Assembly: GCA_958510875.1 (NCBI GenBank)
Contig: OY294067.1
Location: 108,767,994 to 108,831,993 of the forward strand
DNA length: 64,000 bases
Direction of reading: 5' to 3'
Source of the DNA: Endomychus coccineus
Taxonomy: Eukaryota > Arthropoda > Insecta > Coleoptera > Endomychidae
A model generated the notes under the pieces. That model did no database searches and was not told where the DNA came from. It saw only the letters and a list, made by a program, of their open reading frames with translations. A program made the position numbers and the translations under genes. Shown here one piece after another: positions 1-12,190 of the stretch. Each line of letters starts with the position of its first letter. Within the stretch, counting starts at the first letter, position 1.

Positions 1-919
1 TAACACTCTAGCGCTTTAGACCCCGGGATTTTCACGTGGCCTATCGAAATTAGAAGGTTCGAATTGTATAAAAACACAATTGCATGAACGCCAGACGTCC
101 TATGTAATCAGGTACGAACGAAATGATTTTGACATATGCCTCTAGGAGCTCGCTACGCGTCAGTTGGAGTTTATACGTTAGACGTGCGTAGCTGAGACCT
201 GAGAGTAACTGTTTCTATTTTAATTAAATTTTCCTATTTAATCGACATTTTGGGGCCCGAGACTATGCTCTTTAGTTGGCCCCGTTCATAAACTAACGAC
301 ATGGAGTGAAAACCGCATGCCAAAATTCCTTGCAAAGACGTTATATGTTCCGAAGATTTGCACTTTTCTAACTCGCGAGCTACGCGCCCCTCACGAGAAC
401 GTCATTCGATTTATCGAAAATTAACCAATTTAAAACAGTTTTCGACCCCGTTTGTGGCTATTGCGACCTTGTAAAAGGTTCAAAGTTAACATTTCGTTTT
501 ACATTCCACAACCACCCTTGACCAAGATAATTTTTAATATGTAGTTCATTATTGTTTTACAACTGAAATAAATAGGTATGAAATTTGTAGGTTATTGATG
601 ATGTCAGTGCGACAGTGACATAATTAAGGCAAAAAGCAGCCGCTCTAGCAGTGCAAAATAGAGTCGGCAATCTCGCTGTTCCCATTGAATTACAAACAGC
701 AAATATTTCATTAACTTCGAATAGAAAATGTATAGCCAAACGCAAACATTTTCCATTAACTTCAGCTCTTGCAATAACTATACATAAGTCGCTCAGGAAC
801 ACGTTTATGTTGCGCTCTCTCGGGTGACTAATATTGAAAAATTGTATATCACGACAAAAAACGATAATTCTACATTCAAGTTTTATCATAATCGAAGGTA
901 AGCTGCATCGACTGCATCT
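1..919. other. No recognisable gene at left edge
   Basis: I see no convincing coding sequence here. An open frame on the minus strand (557-928) has no recognisable domain and overlaps the start of the endonuclease relic. Around 245-262 the sequence ACATTT is followed by TGGGGCCCGAGA, which loosely resembles an LTR end followed by a primer-binding site. Only one such end is visible, so a solo or truncated LTR is a weak guess. Confidence 0.3.
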
Positions 920-1980
920 TTGTTGCAAGAATTCAAAAGATCGTTAAATAGTGTTCAAACGACAGTTCAAAGTGTCTTAGATCTCATTAGTAATAGAAAT
1001 GGCATGTCAATAATGACTTTCAATTGCCAAAGTCTAAATAGTCACAAATACGATTTACAAGATTCAGTTACGAAACAAACAAATGTGTTATTTCTTACCG
1101 AAACTTGCATGGCGCATGATAATCCGATTGAAATACCTAATTTCAATTGTATTGTTCAATTCAAACGAGATACTGCTCCAAAAGGTGGGGTAGCTATTTA
1201 CCAAAATAATAATAATGTAACTAATATTATGACTCCGAATATTGAAATAAATATTGCACACGTTAGCGATGTTAATGTTAGGCGCTCATTTGCAAAGAGG
1301 TCTACACTAGCGAAGACAAGCTATATCTTTCACCATTGAAGCGGTCGATATTACTTGGGATATCCCTACTCCTCTTTTTTCAGCGCGCGCAATGAATATT
1401 AAGGGGCGAACGGTTAGTTTGTCGCAAAGGACTGGGAGGCAGGCAGTTGCTGGACAGTACCGTACAGTAAAAGTAAAATTTAGAGGAGTGGGGATGGCCC
1501 GTGAAAATATCGGGTGAAAGGCGCTCTTGTCTCCTCTAGTATAGAACTCTTTGCTCATTTGTTGGAGATATTTGTGCGTGCTTATGCAAACTTAGAAACG
1601 GCCTACACATAGTCATGGTAGCAATTTACATTTCTCCGAATCCAAAATTGGACGAGGTAGAGCATTCTATTCATCGCACTTTACTGGAGTACACTGAAGA
1701 AGGGTCGAAAATACTTGGTACAAATGGTAATAAATTTCCACTTATCTTGGCTGGCGATTTCAACATCAACTTCGCTGATAAAAAATCAGAGCGGTTGACA
1801 ACTTTTCTTTCGGAAAAATTGAATTTGAAAATGAATAATGATCCACAAGAGTCCACAACAAAATATGGGACCACCATCGACGCGGTATTTTCCAGATATT
1901 TAGAGGATATCAAGTCTCAAACTTATGTCTCTTATTTCAGTTACCATAAACCTATAGTTTCAATGATAACAAATTCCTGA
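920..1980 (+). pseudogene. Helitron-type endonuclease/exonuclease/phosphatase (EEP) domain relic
   Basis: Two open frames (920-1292 and 1562-1980) together cover an EEP-fold endonuclease. The first carries the N-terminal motif MTFNCQSLNSH and LTETC, then GGVAIYQ. The second carries VAIYISPN, the catalytic-type motif GDFNINF, TTIDAVFSR and a C-terminal YFSYHKPIVS. These motifs are those of the endonuclease module that accompanies Helitron2/Helentron replicase-helicase proteins in arthropods. A non-LTR retrotransposon endonuclease is the alternative but fits the TIDAVFSR and YHKPIVS motifs less well. The domain is broken by a 261-bp MITE at 1293-1553, and no Rep or helicase part is visible in the window. 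Excision of the MITE would bring the two halves close together, so the relic was probably intact when the MITE landed. Confidence 0.7.
1293..1553. mobile_element. 261-bp MITE with 8-bp target duplication
   Basis: The element starts CAAAGAGGTCTACACTAG and ends with the inverted counterpart. The terminal inverted repeats are 28 bp long (1293-1320 and 1526-1553) and match at 24 of 28 positions. The octamer CTCATTTG occurs directly before (1285-1292) and directly after (1554-1561). An 8-bp duplication and a CA start suggest the hAT or P superfamily. It carries no transposase and interrupts the Helitron-type endonuclease. Confidence 0.85.
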
Positions 1981-2922
1981 ATAACCTACATGTATTGTAA
2001 GATAATTAAAATATTTAAACGATATTAACTTCTCATTTATTCAATAAAAGAAAAAAATTTGTTTTCTTATCGGTCACCACGCTCAAAAAGTGTAACTTGA
2101 ATTAATATCAAAGAAAAATCTTGAATTAATATCAAAGAAAAAAAAAATACTGCATAAATTAAAAATAAATAAATAATTATAATTGCATAAGTTGAGAAAA
2201 AATGCTATGCAATAGCTTTACCGCGGCAGTTCCCGAGTGCCACACGTCTTTTTTTTATTTAAATAGTGTTATAGTGTATCCACAGTGTGAACGAGAACGT
2301 ATATAAGGGGGGTTTAGTTGGTTTAACCCTCCACCACATCGAATCGCTCATGTATACCCAATAATAATTATTCTGCTGCATTAGAATAGATCTGGCACTA
2401 CCACTGGTGCGCACGAACAAATACCATAGAGGTGAAAAGCGTAATTGCCACTTCAACCTAGGGGATCAAAACAAAAATTGGTGGTTATAGTACACCCCCA
2501 TCCCCCATTGAAAAGCTATAAAGACCTGGTGTTAACTGTTTTATTTATTAACTTGTCTGGAGTTACATTTTGAACAGTAAGTAAAATCGGCCGCGTCTTG
2601 AAAGTGGATACCTCTGAAAACGGTCAGTTTTCTGATTCCAAATTTCATTCTTATCATTAGCCGATATTTCTAAGGAAAAATACTTGCAATTACTCCTTCT
2701 ATTACCGGTTAAAGAACAGATGATTGCAAAGAAAGGGCTGCTCATAAATAAACAGATTGTTGGGGCCGGAAACTTTTGTCACACAATGGGATTCACTCAG
2801 ATAGTTTAGAAAGACTTTCGGTATAAATTTCACCTACACATTGTTCAAATTGCTCATTTTAATTTCCACCATCGCGTCGGTCGTTGCATTCAACCGTTAA
2901 CAATAATTTTATTACTACTATC
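1981..2922. other. No gene; possible left end of the Tigger element
   Basis: AT-rich sequence without coding potential that I can recognise. A TATATAAG string lies near 2298. The stretch about 2795-2835 resembles the reverse complement of about 4135-4175, so it may be part of the left terminal region of the Tigger element that follows. Confidence 0.35.
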
Positions 2923-3917
2923 ATGTCAGCGAAAAGAGAACGTTTTTCTCTGGAAGTCAAAATAGACATACATAAAAGTGAGAAGTTCGGTAATTTGAAA
3001 CAAAACGGAACATTACGTAGAACCGAAGGATTAGCGATAGACGAAGTTGTTTACAATTGGTTTTGTGAAGCAATAAATAAAACATACCCATATCTGGACC
3101 TTCAATAAAAGAAAAAGTTTTGGAAGTAGCCAGAAGCTAAAAATTGCAGATTTTAAAGTTCCGAATAGATGGCTAGAAAAACTTAGTCAACGACACAAAC
3201 TGGAAAAGGAAACTGCATGTGATATTGAAGGATTATTCTCCAAAAGATGTTTACAATGCCCATAATATTGGCTAGTTTTGCCTTGCAATGCCTTGCAAGT
3301 GATCAGTGTACCGGTAAGAAAACTGCAAAACAAGTTTCCATTTTATTTTGCTGCAATATGGAAGGTAGAAAAGAAAACCCATTAATAATTGGCAAAAACA
3401 GAAATCCCGCTGCTTTAAAGGAGCCCATAGGAAAGAAAAATAGAAATGTCGTATTATTTTTGGATGATGGTACGACTCATCACAAACTGCAATTACAAAA
3501 TGTAAACATCGTGTTCTTGCCTCCAAATATAACCTCACACTGCCAACCACTAGACCAACGGAAATATCTGTTAAGAAGACTTCTGACCTTCACCAACAGT
3601 GAAAATTCTTAGAAGAAGAAGAGAAAACTACCAACTTAGCTAGTGCTTCAGTATGGATATCAGCAACTCGGAAATATGTTCCTCCTATTCAAAGTGTATT
3701 AAATGAAGACCCCAGTTTCGATATTCAAGAAATCACAGATGAATTGCGTACTGGTGAAACAGATTCTGACAGTGAAAATGAAAATAAAGAACCTAAAACT
3801 CGAAAACCAAGCATTAAAGAAATTGGTGAAATGTATAAAATCAAAACTTTTTGTTCAGTAACGATAAAACAACTTTCCTTAGAAGTTGTTCAGCTATTAT
3901 CAAAATGTCAGAGTTAA
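2923..3917 (+). pseudogene. Tigger/pogo (CENP-B-like) transposase relic
   Basis: The start (MSAKRERFSLEVKIDI) matches the N-terminal helix-turn-helix of Tigger4-type transposases. After frame breaks the DDE_1 domain is visible at 3247-3570: SILFCCNMEGRKENPLIIGK, then VVLFLDDGTTHH and VNIVFLPPNITSHCQPLDQ, the usual LPPN-T-S-QPLD motif. A C-terminal acidic and lysine-rich stretch runs to a stop at 3915-3917. Family members are about 450-550 residues. This copy has at least three frame breaks and lacks much of the central region, so it cannot be active. Confidence 0.8.
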
Positions 3918-4199
3918 GCTTTTCAAATTGAACTAATTGAACTAAAAAACCTGAAACAAGCATCACCGGAGCAATTTTTTCAAAATATAAACCCATTTAT
4001 ACTTACAATAAATAAGTGTTGATTCACTCATTGGCCCTGTCGTTTTAATTTAAATATTTATTTATATGTTCATCAAAGTAGCATGATTTTGTGATGCCGT
4101 AAGTATTTCATCCACAAAGTTGGAAAATGAGTATAAATTTTACCGAAACTATCTAAATACGCTCATCAAATTCACAAAGAATAAATGTTTTGGAAATAA

Positions 4200-5746
4200 A
4201 ATATATGCTTGCGGCAAGAACAAAAATTTGGGATGTAATCAACGAGCCAACTAATGAAAATTGCTACAACACGAGAACTCACATAAATATAGGAGATGAA
4301 AACCACGCTCAAACAAATTTAATGAACATTTTACAGAAATTGGTAATGAATTAGCTAAAAAATCTGAAATAAAACTAAAGCCGTTTAAGATTACAAGTAA
4401 AAACTTCTACCTAACACCAGTAAATGAAAATGAAATCATTCAAATTATATCTTCCTTTAAAAATAAATGTTCAACAGGTCCAGATAAAATACCACAAAAA
4501 ATAATAAAAGTAACACAAAAATATTTAAGTGCACCGATAGAACATACTATAAATTTGATATTTACTACTTCTAGTATACCTGATGACTTCAAGAGTTGAA
4601 CAGTAATATCCTTACTTAGAGGGTATAAGCCCAATATCCTTAATTAATAGCATGACAAAAATTTTTGAAAAATGTTCAAATACTAGGCTAAAATTATACC
4701 TTACTAAATATAAATTATTATCCCCAAATCAGTTTGGTTTTCAGGAGGGAATATTGAACTAGCTGTGTGAAAAGTAGTTAACACAGTAATCTCAGATATG
4801 AATGAGACGAAAAAGTGTTTAGCTGTATTTTTGCATTTAGCAAAGGCATGCGATACTGTATCTCACGAAAAACTACTCAAAAAGCTCGAAAATATAAGAA
4901 TAAGAGGCTCGTAAAGTTTTTCAAAGATTATTTATCAAACAGATGTCAGCGCACACTAGTGAACGAGAGACTCTTAGAGGCATTCCTCAAGGTCCGGTCT
5001 TAGGCCCAAGCCTATTCAACATTTACATGTACGACCTATGCAATATAAGTGAATACGCCAAAATTATTTGCTACGCTGATGATACGGTGCTTTTTGCCAG
5101 TGCTGAATTGACTTTCCTCAAATGTTGGCTCGAAACTAATGAACTTTCTTTCATTGAATAATACGAAGACCAATTTTATAACGTTTTCTTCCACAATTAT
5201 CGATGTTCCTAATAAAGATAAAATGATCATACATACTCAAGATGAATGCGAAAACTAATTTATAAATTAAATCAACTAAAAAACATCCTCAACAATAACC
5301 ACAAAAAATTAGTAGATAAAGCTCTTGTGAAATTTATGATGAAATATTGCATAATAAATTGGGGTGGGGCATATGAATCTCCTATTCATCCTTTAGAGAT
5401 ATGTCAAAAATTACTTTTGAAAGTTCTGTACAAGAAAAAAAAACTATATTCAACTGAAAACCCATATAATGAGACAAGTATTTTGAACTCAAGATATTTA
5501 TATTACCACGCAGTTACTAACTTCATGCATAAAACTAGAAACTGTTTACTAAATCATAGGTATGAGACTCGAGCCCAAGCATACAGAAGATTAATGAACA
5601 TGAGACCATCTTCTTTTCTAATTAAAAGATCTCTATTATTCCTGGGGCTTGAAATATATAACCAAATACCTCTAAGTATTAGAGATATGAGGTTTTTCAA
5701 TAGAGATTTTATACTTAAAAAATTTCAAGTAGAGAGACACGCCTAA
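4200..5746 (+). pseudogene. Non-LTR retrotransposon reverse transcriptase relic (Jockey-like)
   Basis: Fragments in several frames follow the order of a Jockey-superfamily ORF2. At 4430-4600 lies KNKCSTGPDKIPQKII, the STGPD-IP motif of RT block 0/1. At 4640-4760 are motifs resembling LINSMTKIFEK and LLSPNQFGFQ. At 4943-5160 is the catalytic YADDTVLF. A longer open frame, 5246-5746, carries the C-terminal tail (LIYKLNQLKNIL, INWGGAYES, LNSRYLYYHAV). Premature stops occur throughout and the endonuclease half is missing, so this is a 5'-truncated, dead copy. The clade (Daphne or Jockey) is inferred from tail motifs only. Confidence 0.8.
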
Positions 5747-6157
5747 TAGTGATTTTTCTAATAAGTAAAATGTATTCAAGACGAATAATAAATCAACTTT
5801 GAAACATTAGTCAATACTTCTTCCTCTTTCGTACAATCCAAAAGAAATTAGCTCAAGACGTATTGAGAATATTTCAGTCGATTCCTTGAATAATATCTCG
5901 CAACAAGCTAATACCTGATACGTAGATAGTTGCACCGTTCCTATGAAATTCTTAATTATGTTTTATACTACATTTTTTATAAATACATATTTTTCTACAT
6001 TACCAGGCAATGTGAATGAGTTAATATGTTTATCTTAATAAGTATGGTGAAATATATGACGAACATTTCTACTTTATATGTACGTTCAGTAATTCGACGA
6101 AGAGTAAATTTCTATTGGCCCGATTATGGAACGTGTACTTAGTATGGAAATTCTTAC
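5747..6157. other. No gene recognised
   Basis: Probably the 3' untranslated end of the preceding non-LTR copy grading into cadherin intron. No open frame or repeat structure stands out. Confidence 0.4.
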
Positions 6158-6523
6158 CAAGTCCGGATCATTGACATGAAACTGAATATTAGTCACTTTT
6201 GAATTTTCATCCAAAGATGTTGTGAGTGTATCAGATTCTGTATTTTTTGTAGTTATTTTCGGTATATTATCATCTACATCTTTTATGAAGAACGTAATCT
6301 TTGCAACAGCGGTACTGCTTTCGTCTCCTACTTCTATGGCTTCCACACATACTTGAATTGTATCATGCCCTGGAACATCTCTGTCGATTGGTTCTACACT
6401 TATAATTCCTTTCGTCTCCTCGATTGATATGCTCTCAGATTTGCATTCATCATTTGATAATAGTGCATACTTAATAGCATTGTGGATGCCAAGATCACCA
6501 TCAATGGCAACAACAGTAAAACT
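6158..6523 (-). CDS. Cadherin exon 7: EC3 and start of EC4
   Basis: The exon has 366 bp, phase 0 at both ends. The acceptor is a T-rich tract with TTTTCAG and the donor is TTG|GTAAGA. It encodes most of EC3: FTVVAIDGDLG (Ca-binding DGD), PIDRDVPG (DRD), then FFIKDVDDNIP, the linker Ca motif. EC4 begins at SLDENSKV and reaches VNDPDL at the donor. It joins exon 6 exactly at the position where EC3 strand A (EFEENTAQ) should run into FTVVAIDGD. The open frame flanking the exon on both sides is intron read-through and should not be annotated. Confidence 0.9.
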
Positions 6524-6879
6524 CTGAAAATGAAATAAAATCAAGGAAAGAAAAATGCTTTTTGTGAACGAACATATTCCATTAGAACATACATCAAATA
6601 CTACATCGTATGTTCACAATTTCAATTTCTTCGGTTATTATTATTATTAACATATTATGATGATCATCAAGTCCATGTTATCCCTATTAATAAAATATAA
6701 TAGCTAACCCAGAAAATTGGGAAGCAAAACTGTGATTTAATGGATGGATTCATTAATAAATTTGAAATAACTATTTTGTATCTTTGTTGAATTATAAGCA
6801 AACGGGTTGAGAACATATTGAGATTGAAATGTTAAAAGCAGTTTTCCAGAAATAGGTGAGTACAAACTCTTATATGGCG
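6524..6879. other. Intron sequence, no gene recognised
   Basis: AT-rich intron 6 sequence immediately upstream of cadherin exon 7. Nothing coding is visible. Confidence 0.4.
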
Positions 6880-7490
6880 TTACCTAAAATAACCATGAGG
6901 TTGCAGAGAGGTGTCACTTATGGGTGCATTGAAATTGCTACTCAAGGGGATGTCCTAGCAGATGACAGGTATATCAGGTATATGTGCTATTCAAAAAAGA
7001 TAGTGCTCCAATAGATGACTCACCCATTATTTATTCTTCAATTAATATTCTTAATCTGGTTTCAGATCATGCCCGAAAAGAAAATACTAAAATATAATGA
7101 AGAAGACATGCGAGCATCTATTGCTGATTGTCGTTCGGGGATGGCAGTTGCAACAGCTGCACGTCAGCTGAACCCAGAAGGACGAAAAATGGGTACAAAC
7201 ACTCTTTTCAATCCGTACGAAGAGATGAGAATTCTTGATTGAATAAAAACCCTGGCCAAAAGGAAACTCACAGTGAATAAAACAATGTTCATCTCATCTG
7301 TAAGAAAATTGGGTATAGAGTTAGGAAAAGATGAAGAAATGTGAAGAAAAAAAATAAGAGGAGAAGAAAGTGGTTTGAGGGCTTTATACGAAGGCATAAG
7401 TCTCTACTCTGTATATTTGTTGAATTATGAGGAAACGGGTTGGGAACATAATGAAATTGAAATTATAAAAGAAGTTTTCGAGATATAGGT
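6880..7490 (+). pseudogene. Tigger/jerky-like transposase, N-terminal part (copy A)
   Basis: From 7070 the frame reads EKKILKYNEEDMRASIADC, MAVATAARQLN, then TNTLFNPYEEMRILDWIK. This is the Psq/HTH N-terminus and CENP-B-type HTH of pogo/Tigger or jerky-like transposases. A T-rich tract ending TTTCAG lies just before the ATG (7071), as in copy C at 13789, suggesting a 5' intron in the original gene. The sequence upstream (6880-7070) matches 13620-13788, so both copies include the same element flank. Copy A stops after the HTH region. It is one arm of the inverted repeat with copy B. Confidence 0.7.
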
Positions 7491-8164
7491 GAGTTTCTTA
7501 ATATCGGGATACAACGACAAACTTTGTTATGTTAAGGTGCATAATGCCACAAGTGGTTTACAACTTCTACCGAGCCGAAACCATCAAGTTGGGTTTACAC
7601 GACTATAAATGAAGATTTGAAAGCAGTCAATACTTCGTGGTTAAAACGTTGAAAGAAAAAACAAGAGCCTGTATCGGAAACGACATGTTGTCTATTACTC
7701 GAAAAAAATATTACACTCTAAGCGTTCTTTCAAATTCCATTCCATTGGATTCGATCTGTTTGTTCACTCTGTAAAACAATACGTCAGCACTTTCATTCAT
7801 TATACATTTATCCCACAATAATAATCTGTGGAAATCAAAACCTACATTAAGAATAAAACCAATAGTAATATAACTAATATAACATTTAGTGATAGAGTCA
7901 TTGCCCATCCAGATGTTAATTTCATCAGTGATGGAGTGGACAATAACATTTCAAACAAAACTCCAGATTATTTACCTTGTATTAAAAATAATCCGATTTT
8001 GGAAATCTCAATTATTGGAATAGAAGTTACTTTAATTACCCAATTCAAATATTACAAAAACACATATAGGCAAACACTTTTATTCTGATGAAGATATTCA
8101 TTTAAGAAAACACTGATATTTTCCGAGTTAAAATATATCAGAAATAAAAGTAAGTGAAAAATCT

Positions 8165-9573
8165 TGACTTCCGAATGAATTCCGCGTCACAATAGCGCGA
8201 CTTGATGCCGACGTTTCGCCAACTATTATAGGTGGCATCTTCAGGGCAGGCTTGAGGCTTGAACTGAAACTGGTTCTACTGGTTTCTGTAGACATATTTA
8301 TTGTAGGAAAAATCCTTCACGCTACACAGTTCACTGCCTTTATTCCGGTGGTTAACCTCGTTCCGGCATCTGACCCTGCCGTTGTGTGATCATGTGCGAG
8401 GTGGAATTTTCGAGGATGGGTTTCCAAATGTTGGGAAGGTAATATCCTGAGTCACGGTTCAGATTATTCGGATATTTTAGGATTTCTATAGCTTCAAGGA
8501 TTTTTCGCTGATAGAAGTTTTGGGACTCGGGCTAGGATTTTAGTATCTTCAAAAAGGATTTGATGATAAATGTCAAACTTGTGTTCCGCAATTGCAGATC
8601 TACTGGTGTCACGAAGCCTTGTACAGCGCTCATGTTCTTTCACACGAGTAGCTACTGTACGACCTGTTTCACCAATGTAGACCTTACCGCAAGATCTTTG
8701 ATAGGTTTGTAAAACTGAGATAATTTTGGAAGTGTGGAAAAACGAGTAGAATTTTTTTTTGTTGAGGATTTTGGAAATTCGATCTGCTATATTTTCAATA
8801 TATGGAAGATAGGCCGGGGATAGCTGGCGGGGGGGTTCTGGTTCAGGTCGATTTGAAATTTTAGGTGAAGCGCATTTCTTTATGGTTGTTGTAGTGAAAG
8901 AAATTGTTTGATAATAAGGTAGATAAAAGATGTCTTAATTCTGAATCTACGCATTGAGGTTGAGATAAGTTGACAGCTCTGTGAACCAGGGAGCTTATGA
9001 CAGATTGCTTTTGGGCAGGGTGGTGGTGGGAAAGACCATTGAGGTATCTATCAGTATGAGTGGGTTTTCGATACACAGAATGTCCTAAAGTACCGTCAGT
9101 CTGTCGACTAACCAATACATCCAGGAACGGGAGTGAACCTTGCAATTCGACTTACATGGTGAAAAGGATATTGGGATGTAATGAATTTAAATGATTGAGG
9201 AAGAGAACAAGCTTTTCGCGACCATGTTGCCAAATAACAAAAGTATCGTCGCCATATCTAAGCCAACATTTCGGGTTGAGAACAGATGAGTCAATGGCAT
9301 CCTGTTCAAAAGCTTCCATGAAGATATTAGCTATGATCGGAGAAAGTGGGGAACCTATGGCAGCTCCCGAGGACTGTTCGTAAAACTTGCCATCGTATAG
9401 AAAATATGTGGAGGTTAGACAAAAATCAATTAACGGTAGCAAGTCCGTTGAAATGTTTCTGGCAGGTAACAATTGAGAAATTATGGAAAGGGTGTGGGAA
9501 CATTGGTAACTAGTGATTCGACGTCGAAGCTGACGAGCAAATCGCCTGGGTCAACTTTTAGTTTGAAGTTTTT
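8165..9573 (-). pseudogene. Penelope-like RT plus GIY-YIG, left copy
   Basis: Read from 9573 downward. RT motifs include DPGDLLVSFDV, GAAIGSPLSPIIANIFMEAFE and RYGDDTFVIW, where the catalytic motif is GDD rather than the usual VDD. Then, after a frame break near 9150, LPFLDVLVSR and HSVYRKPTHTDRYLN follow (RT thumb). At about 8710-8530 lies the GIY-YIG endonuclease: CGKVYIGETGRTVATRVKEH. Frameshifts and stops at 9473 and 9150 and within the endonuclease make it inactive. It is the longer of the two copies and retains the thumb and linker region that the right copy has lost. Confidence 0.85.
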
Positions 9574-9574
9574 C

Positions 9575-10425
9575 AACGTCTCATCTATTCTCAAACCTCT
9601 TGTAGGTAATTCCAATAGTTTCATCCTGAATTCCTTTCATTTCGTTGAAAAACTTCAAACGCTAAAAGTTGACCCAGGCGATTTGCTCGTCAGCTTCGAC
9701 GTCGGATCACTGTTTATCAATGTTCCCATCATTCCTGACATCCTTCCCACAATTTCTCAATTGTTAACTGCCAAAAACATCTCAACGAACTTGCATCCGT
9801 TAATTGATTTTTGTCTAGCCTCCACATATTTTCTATACGATGGCAAGTTTTACGAGCAGTCCTCGGGAGCTGCCATGGTTTCCCACTTTCTCCGATCATA
9901 GCTAATATTTTCATGGAAGCTTTTGAACAGGATGCCATTGACTCATCAAAATGTTGGTTTAGATATGTCGACGATACTTTTGTTATTTGGCAACATGGTC
10001 GCGAAAAGCTTGTTCCCTTCCTCAATCATTTAAATTCATCACATCCCAATATCCTTTTCACCATGGAAGTCGAATCACAAGATTCACGAACATGAGCGCT
10101 GTACAAGGCTTCGTGACACCAGTAGATGTGCACTTGCAGGACACAAGTTTGACACTAATCATCAAATCCTTTTTGAAGATACTAAAATCCTAGCCCGAGC
10201 CCCAAACTTCTATCAGCGAAAAATCCTTGAAGCTATAGAAATCCTAAAACATCCGAATAATCTGAGCCGTGACTCAGGATATTACCTTCCCAACATTTGG
10301 AAACCCATCCTCAAGCCTACCCTGAAGATGCCACCTGTAATGGTTGGCGAAACGTTGGCATCAAGTCGAGCTATTGTGACGCAGAATCCATCCGGAAGCC
10401 AAGATTTTTCAAGATTAGATATCGG
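9575..10425 (+). pseudogene. Penelope-like RT plus GIY-YIG, right copy with internal deletion
   Basis: RT starts at PLVGNSNSFILNSFHFVEKL, continues DPGDLLVSFDVGSLFINVP, EQSSGAA and, after a frame break at about 9890, ANIFMEAFE and RYVDDTFVIWQH with the canonical VDD. At about 10075 the RT runs directly into the end of the GIY-YIG domain (EHERCTRLRDTS), so the RT thumb and most of the endonuclease are deleted. An open C-terminal tail continues to about 10430 and ends in the VGETLASS region. The deletion junction is a simple internal loss relative to the left copy. Confidence 0.8.
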
Positions 10426-10829
10426 CGATTGATCAACTGAATTCATCTTCTCCTGAACTTTACAATCTCATAAAAATCACAAACCAAAGGTCCCTATCAC
10501 CCCCCCCCCCCTAGTATCCTATGTTAATAGCCATACAATGAATCTAGTTTCTATTTTAATAAAGTTTACGATATAAGTTATTTCAAAGTGCGTATTTGTT
10601 GTTGATATCTTGCTAAGTTTCAAATATGTTTTCAAATATTCCTCCTCATGAATGCAAAATTCTTATCATCAAAATTGAAATAGAATAAGCTTTTGTTTTT
10701 GCGCTAGTCACTTGAATAATAAATTCTTCAATGTAAGAAATTAGATATAAATGAACATATTATTTCGTGTTGGCTTTGACCAGATAACAATAAGTTCTCT
10801 CTAGTCTACCAAACCAAATCAATGTAGAT

Positions 10830-12190
10830 AACGCCTCCGCAACCGCAACGCGGTGCGGGGGTGCGCGAGAAAAACAAAATGTTAAGTTGAATTCGAGTGT
10901 TGCAAAAATACTTATTGGTATATAACATATTATAAGATATACTATGAATTACGTGTAAATAACAAATTATTGTTAATAATCAAAATATTTTGATTATTTT
11001 TAGTTAAAATTCAAAAATTCAAAGTACATTTGATAATTTCCTTTTCCTTATGTTTTTTTTTTTCAGAAAAAGGAAGAAAAGGTTTATATGCGGGGGGGGG
11101 GGCAGCGGGAATTAGCTACGCTAATGTCTCTGAGAAGAACAAAATAGCTGCTTTCTGGCAAAAGGTAACCTGAGATAAGATGAATGAGCATATTCATTTA
11201 TATCTAATTTCTTACATTGGCTTGATTTGGTGTCGCCATCTGGTGCAATCAAGTAATCTCACATTCTCCGTAACTTTTGTTCGAGAAATGTATCAGTCAA
11301 TGTCGTAAATTGTTTGATTTCTTAGTGGGACATCTATCCATAGAAAGCGTGAGATATATTGGATGAACGTTTACCATGGTGTTGGCTGATATGTGTACCT
11401 TCATCAGAGATCGTTCAGTAGCATTGCAGACTTGCTCGTTCTAATGATGAGTAGCGAAATAACTGAAGGATCATTGTTACACATATCAGGCCAATACCAT
11501 GGTGAAAGTTCATCCTACATATCTCAAGCCTTCTATGAATGGATGTCCCACTAAGAAATCAAACAATGTACGACATTGACTGATATATTTCTCGATCAAA
11601 AGCTACGGAGAATGTAAGATTACTTGAGTGCGCCAGATGGCGACACCAAATCAAACCAATGTAAAAAATTAGATATAAATGGTTATATAAATATACTGAT
11701 CTATCTAATGTTACCTTTTGCCAGAAGGCAGCTGTTTCGTGCTTCTCATAGCTCATCAGTAGAACGGTCAAGCTTGCAGCTGCAGCTGGCAACTCTTCAG
11801 AGAGACCTTTTCATCGTTAGCTGGCGAAAACCAACATGAAAAAAAATGCGTATATGCATATATCAATTTATATCTAATTTCTTACATTGATTTGGTTTGG
11901 TGTCGCCATATAGTGCAGTCGAATAGTTTTACCAGACCTAATTTTACTCCTTAACTTTTATTAAGTCCGAGAAATCTATTTCAATGTCGTACATTGTTTG
12001 ATTTCTTGATGGGACATCTATTCATAGATGGCGTAAGATATATTGGTCTTTTCCCCACGCTGTCTACCGGTTATCTCTACCTTCAGCAGAGATCGTTCAG
12101 TAGCGTTGCAGACTTGCTCGTTCTACAGATGATCCATATGACAAGAACGAAACAGCTGTCTAGAACTATAAGTTTGTGACGTTACTGCTC
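10830..12190. repeat. Three alternating copies of a roughly 300-bp dispersed repeat
   Basis: A segment containing TTGGTGTCGCCATCTGG occurs in + orientation at 11144-11394, inverted at 11497-11746, and again in + orientation, more diverged, at 11860-12230. The first two form a near-palindrome centred about 11445. Each copy carries a variant of CGAAACAGCTGTC beside a GATGAGC-like string, which recurs at 16190-16400 and 37830-37930. No transposase is visible. The ORFs here are read-through of the repeat. Confidence 0.7.

Larger units (their letters stand above)
8165..10425. mobile_element. Penelope-like element, head-to-head pair
   Basis: Two copies of one Penelope-like retroelement point away from each other with the junction near 9575. 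The sequence on either side of the junction is complementary (about 9520-9573 against 9650-9706). Both outer ends carry the GACGTTTCG and GGTGGCATCTTCAGGG type tail (8210-8240 and 10320-10360). Tandem and inverted arrangements are usual for this class. The insert splits the left arm of the larger inverted repeat. Confidence 0.8.

Noticed and set aside
2259..2745. Minus-strand ORFs as a further cadherin exon
   Set aside because: No splice sites in the needed phase 0 and no EC motifs. The next cadherin exon is presumed to be beyond the left edge.
7828..8088. 86-codon + ORF and its inverted partner 12767-13021
   Set aside because: Frames are open on both strands of an inverted repeat and read different proteins. 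No domain seen, so treated as repeat.
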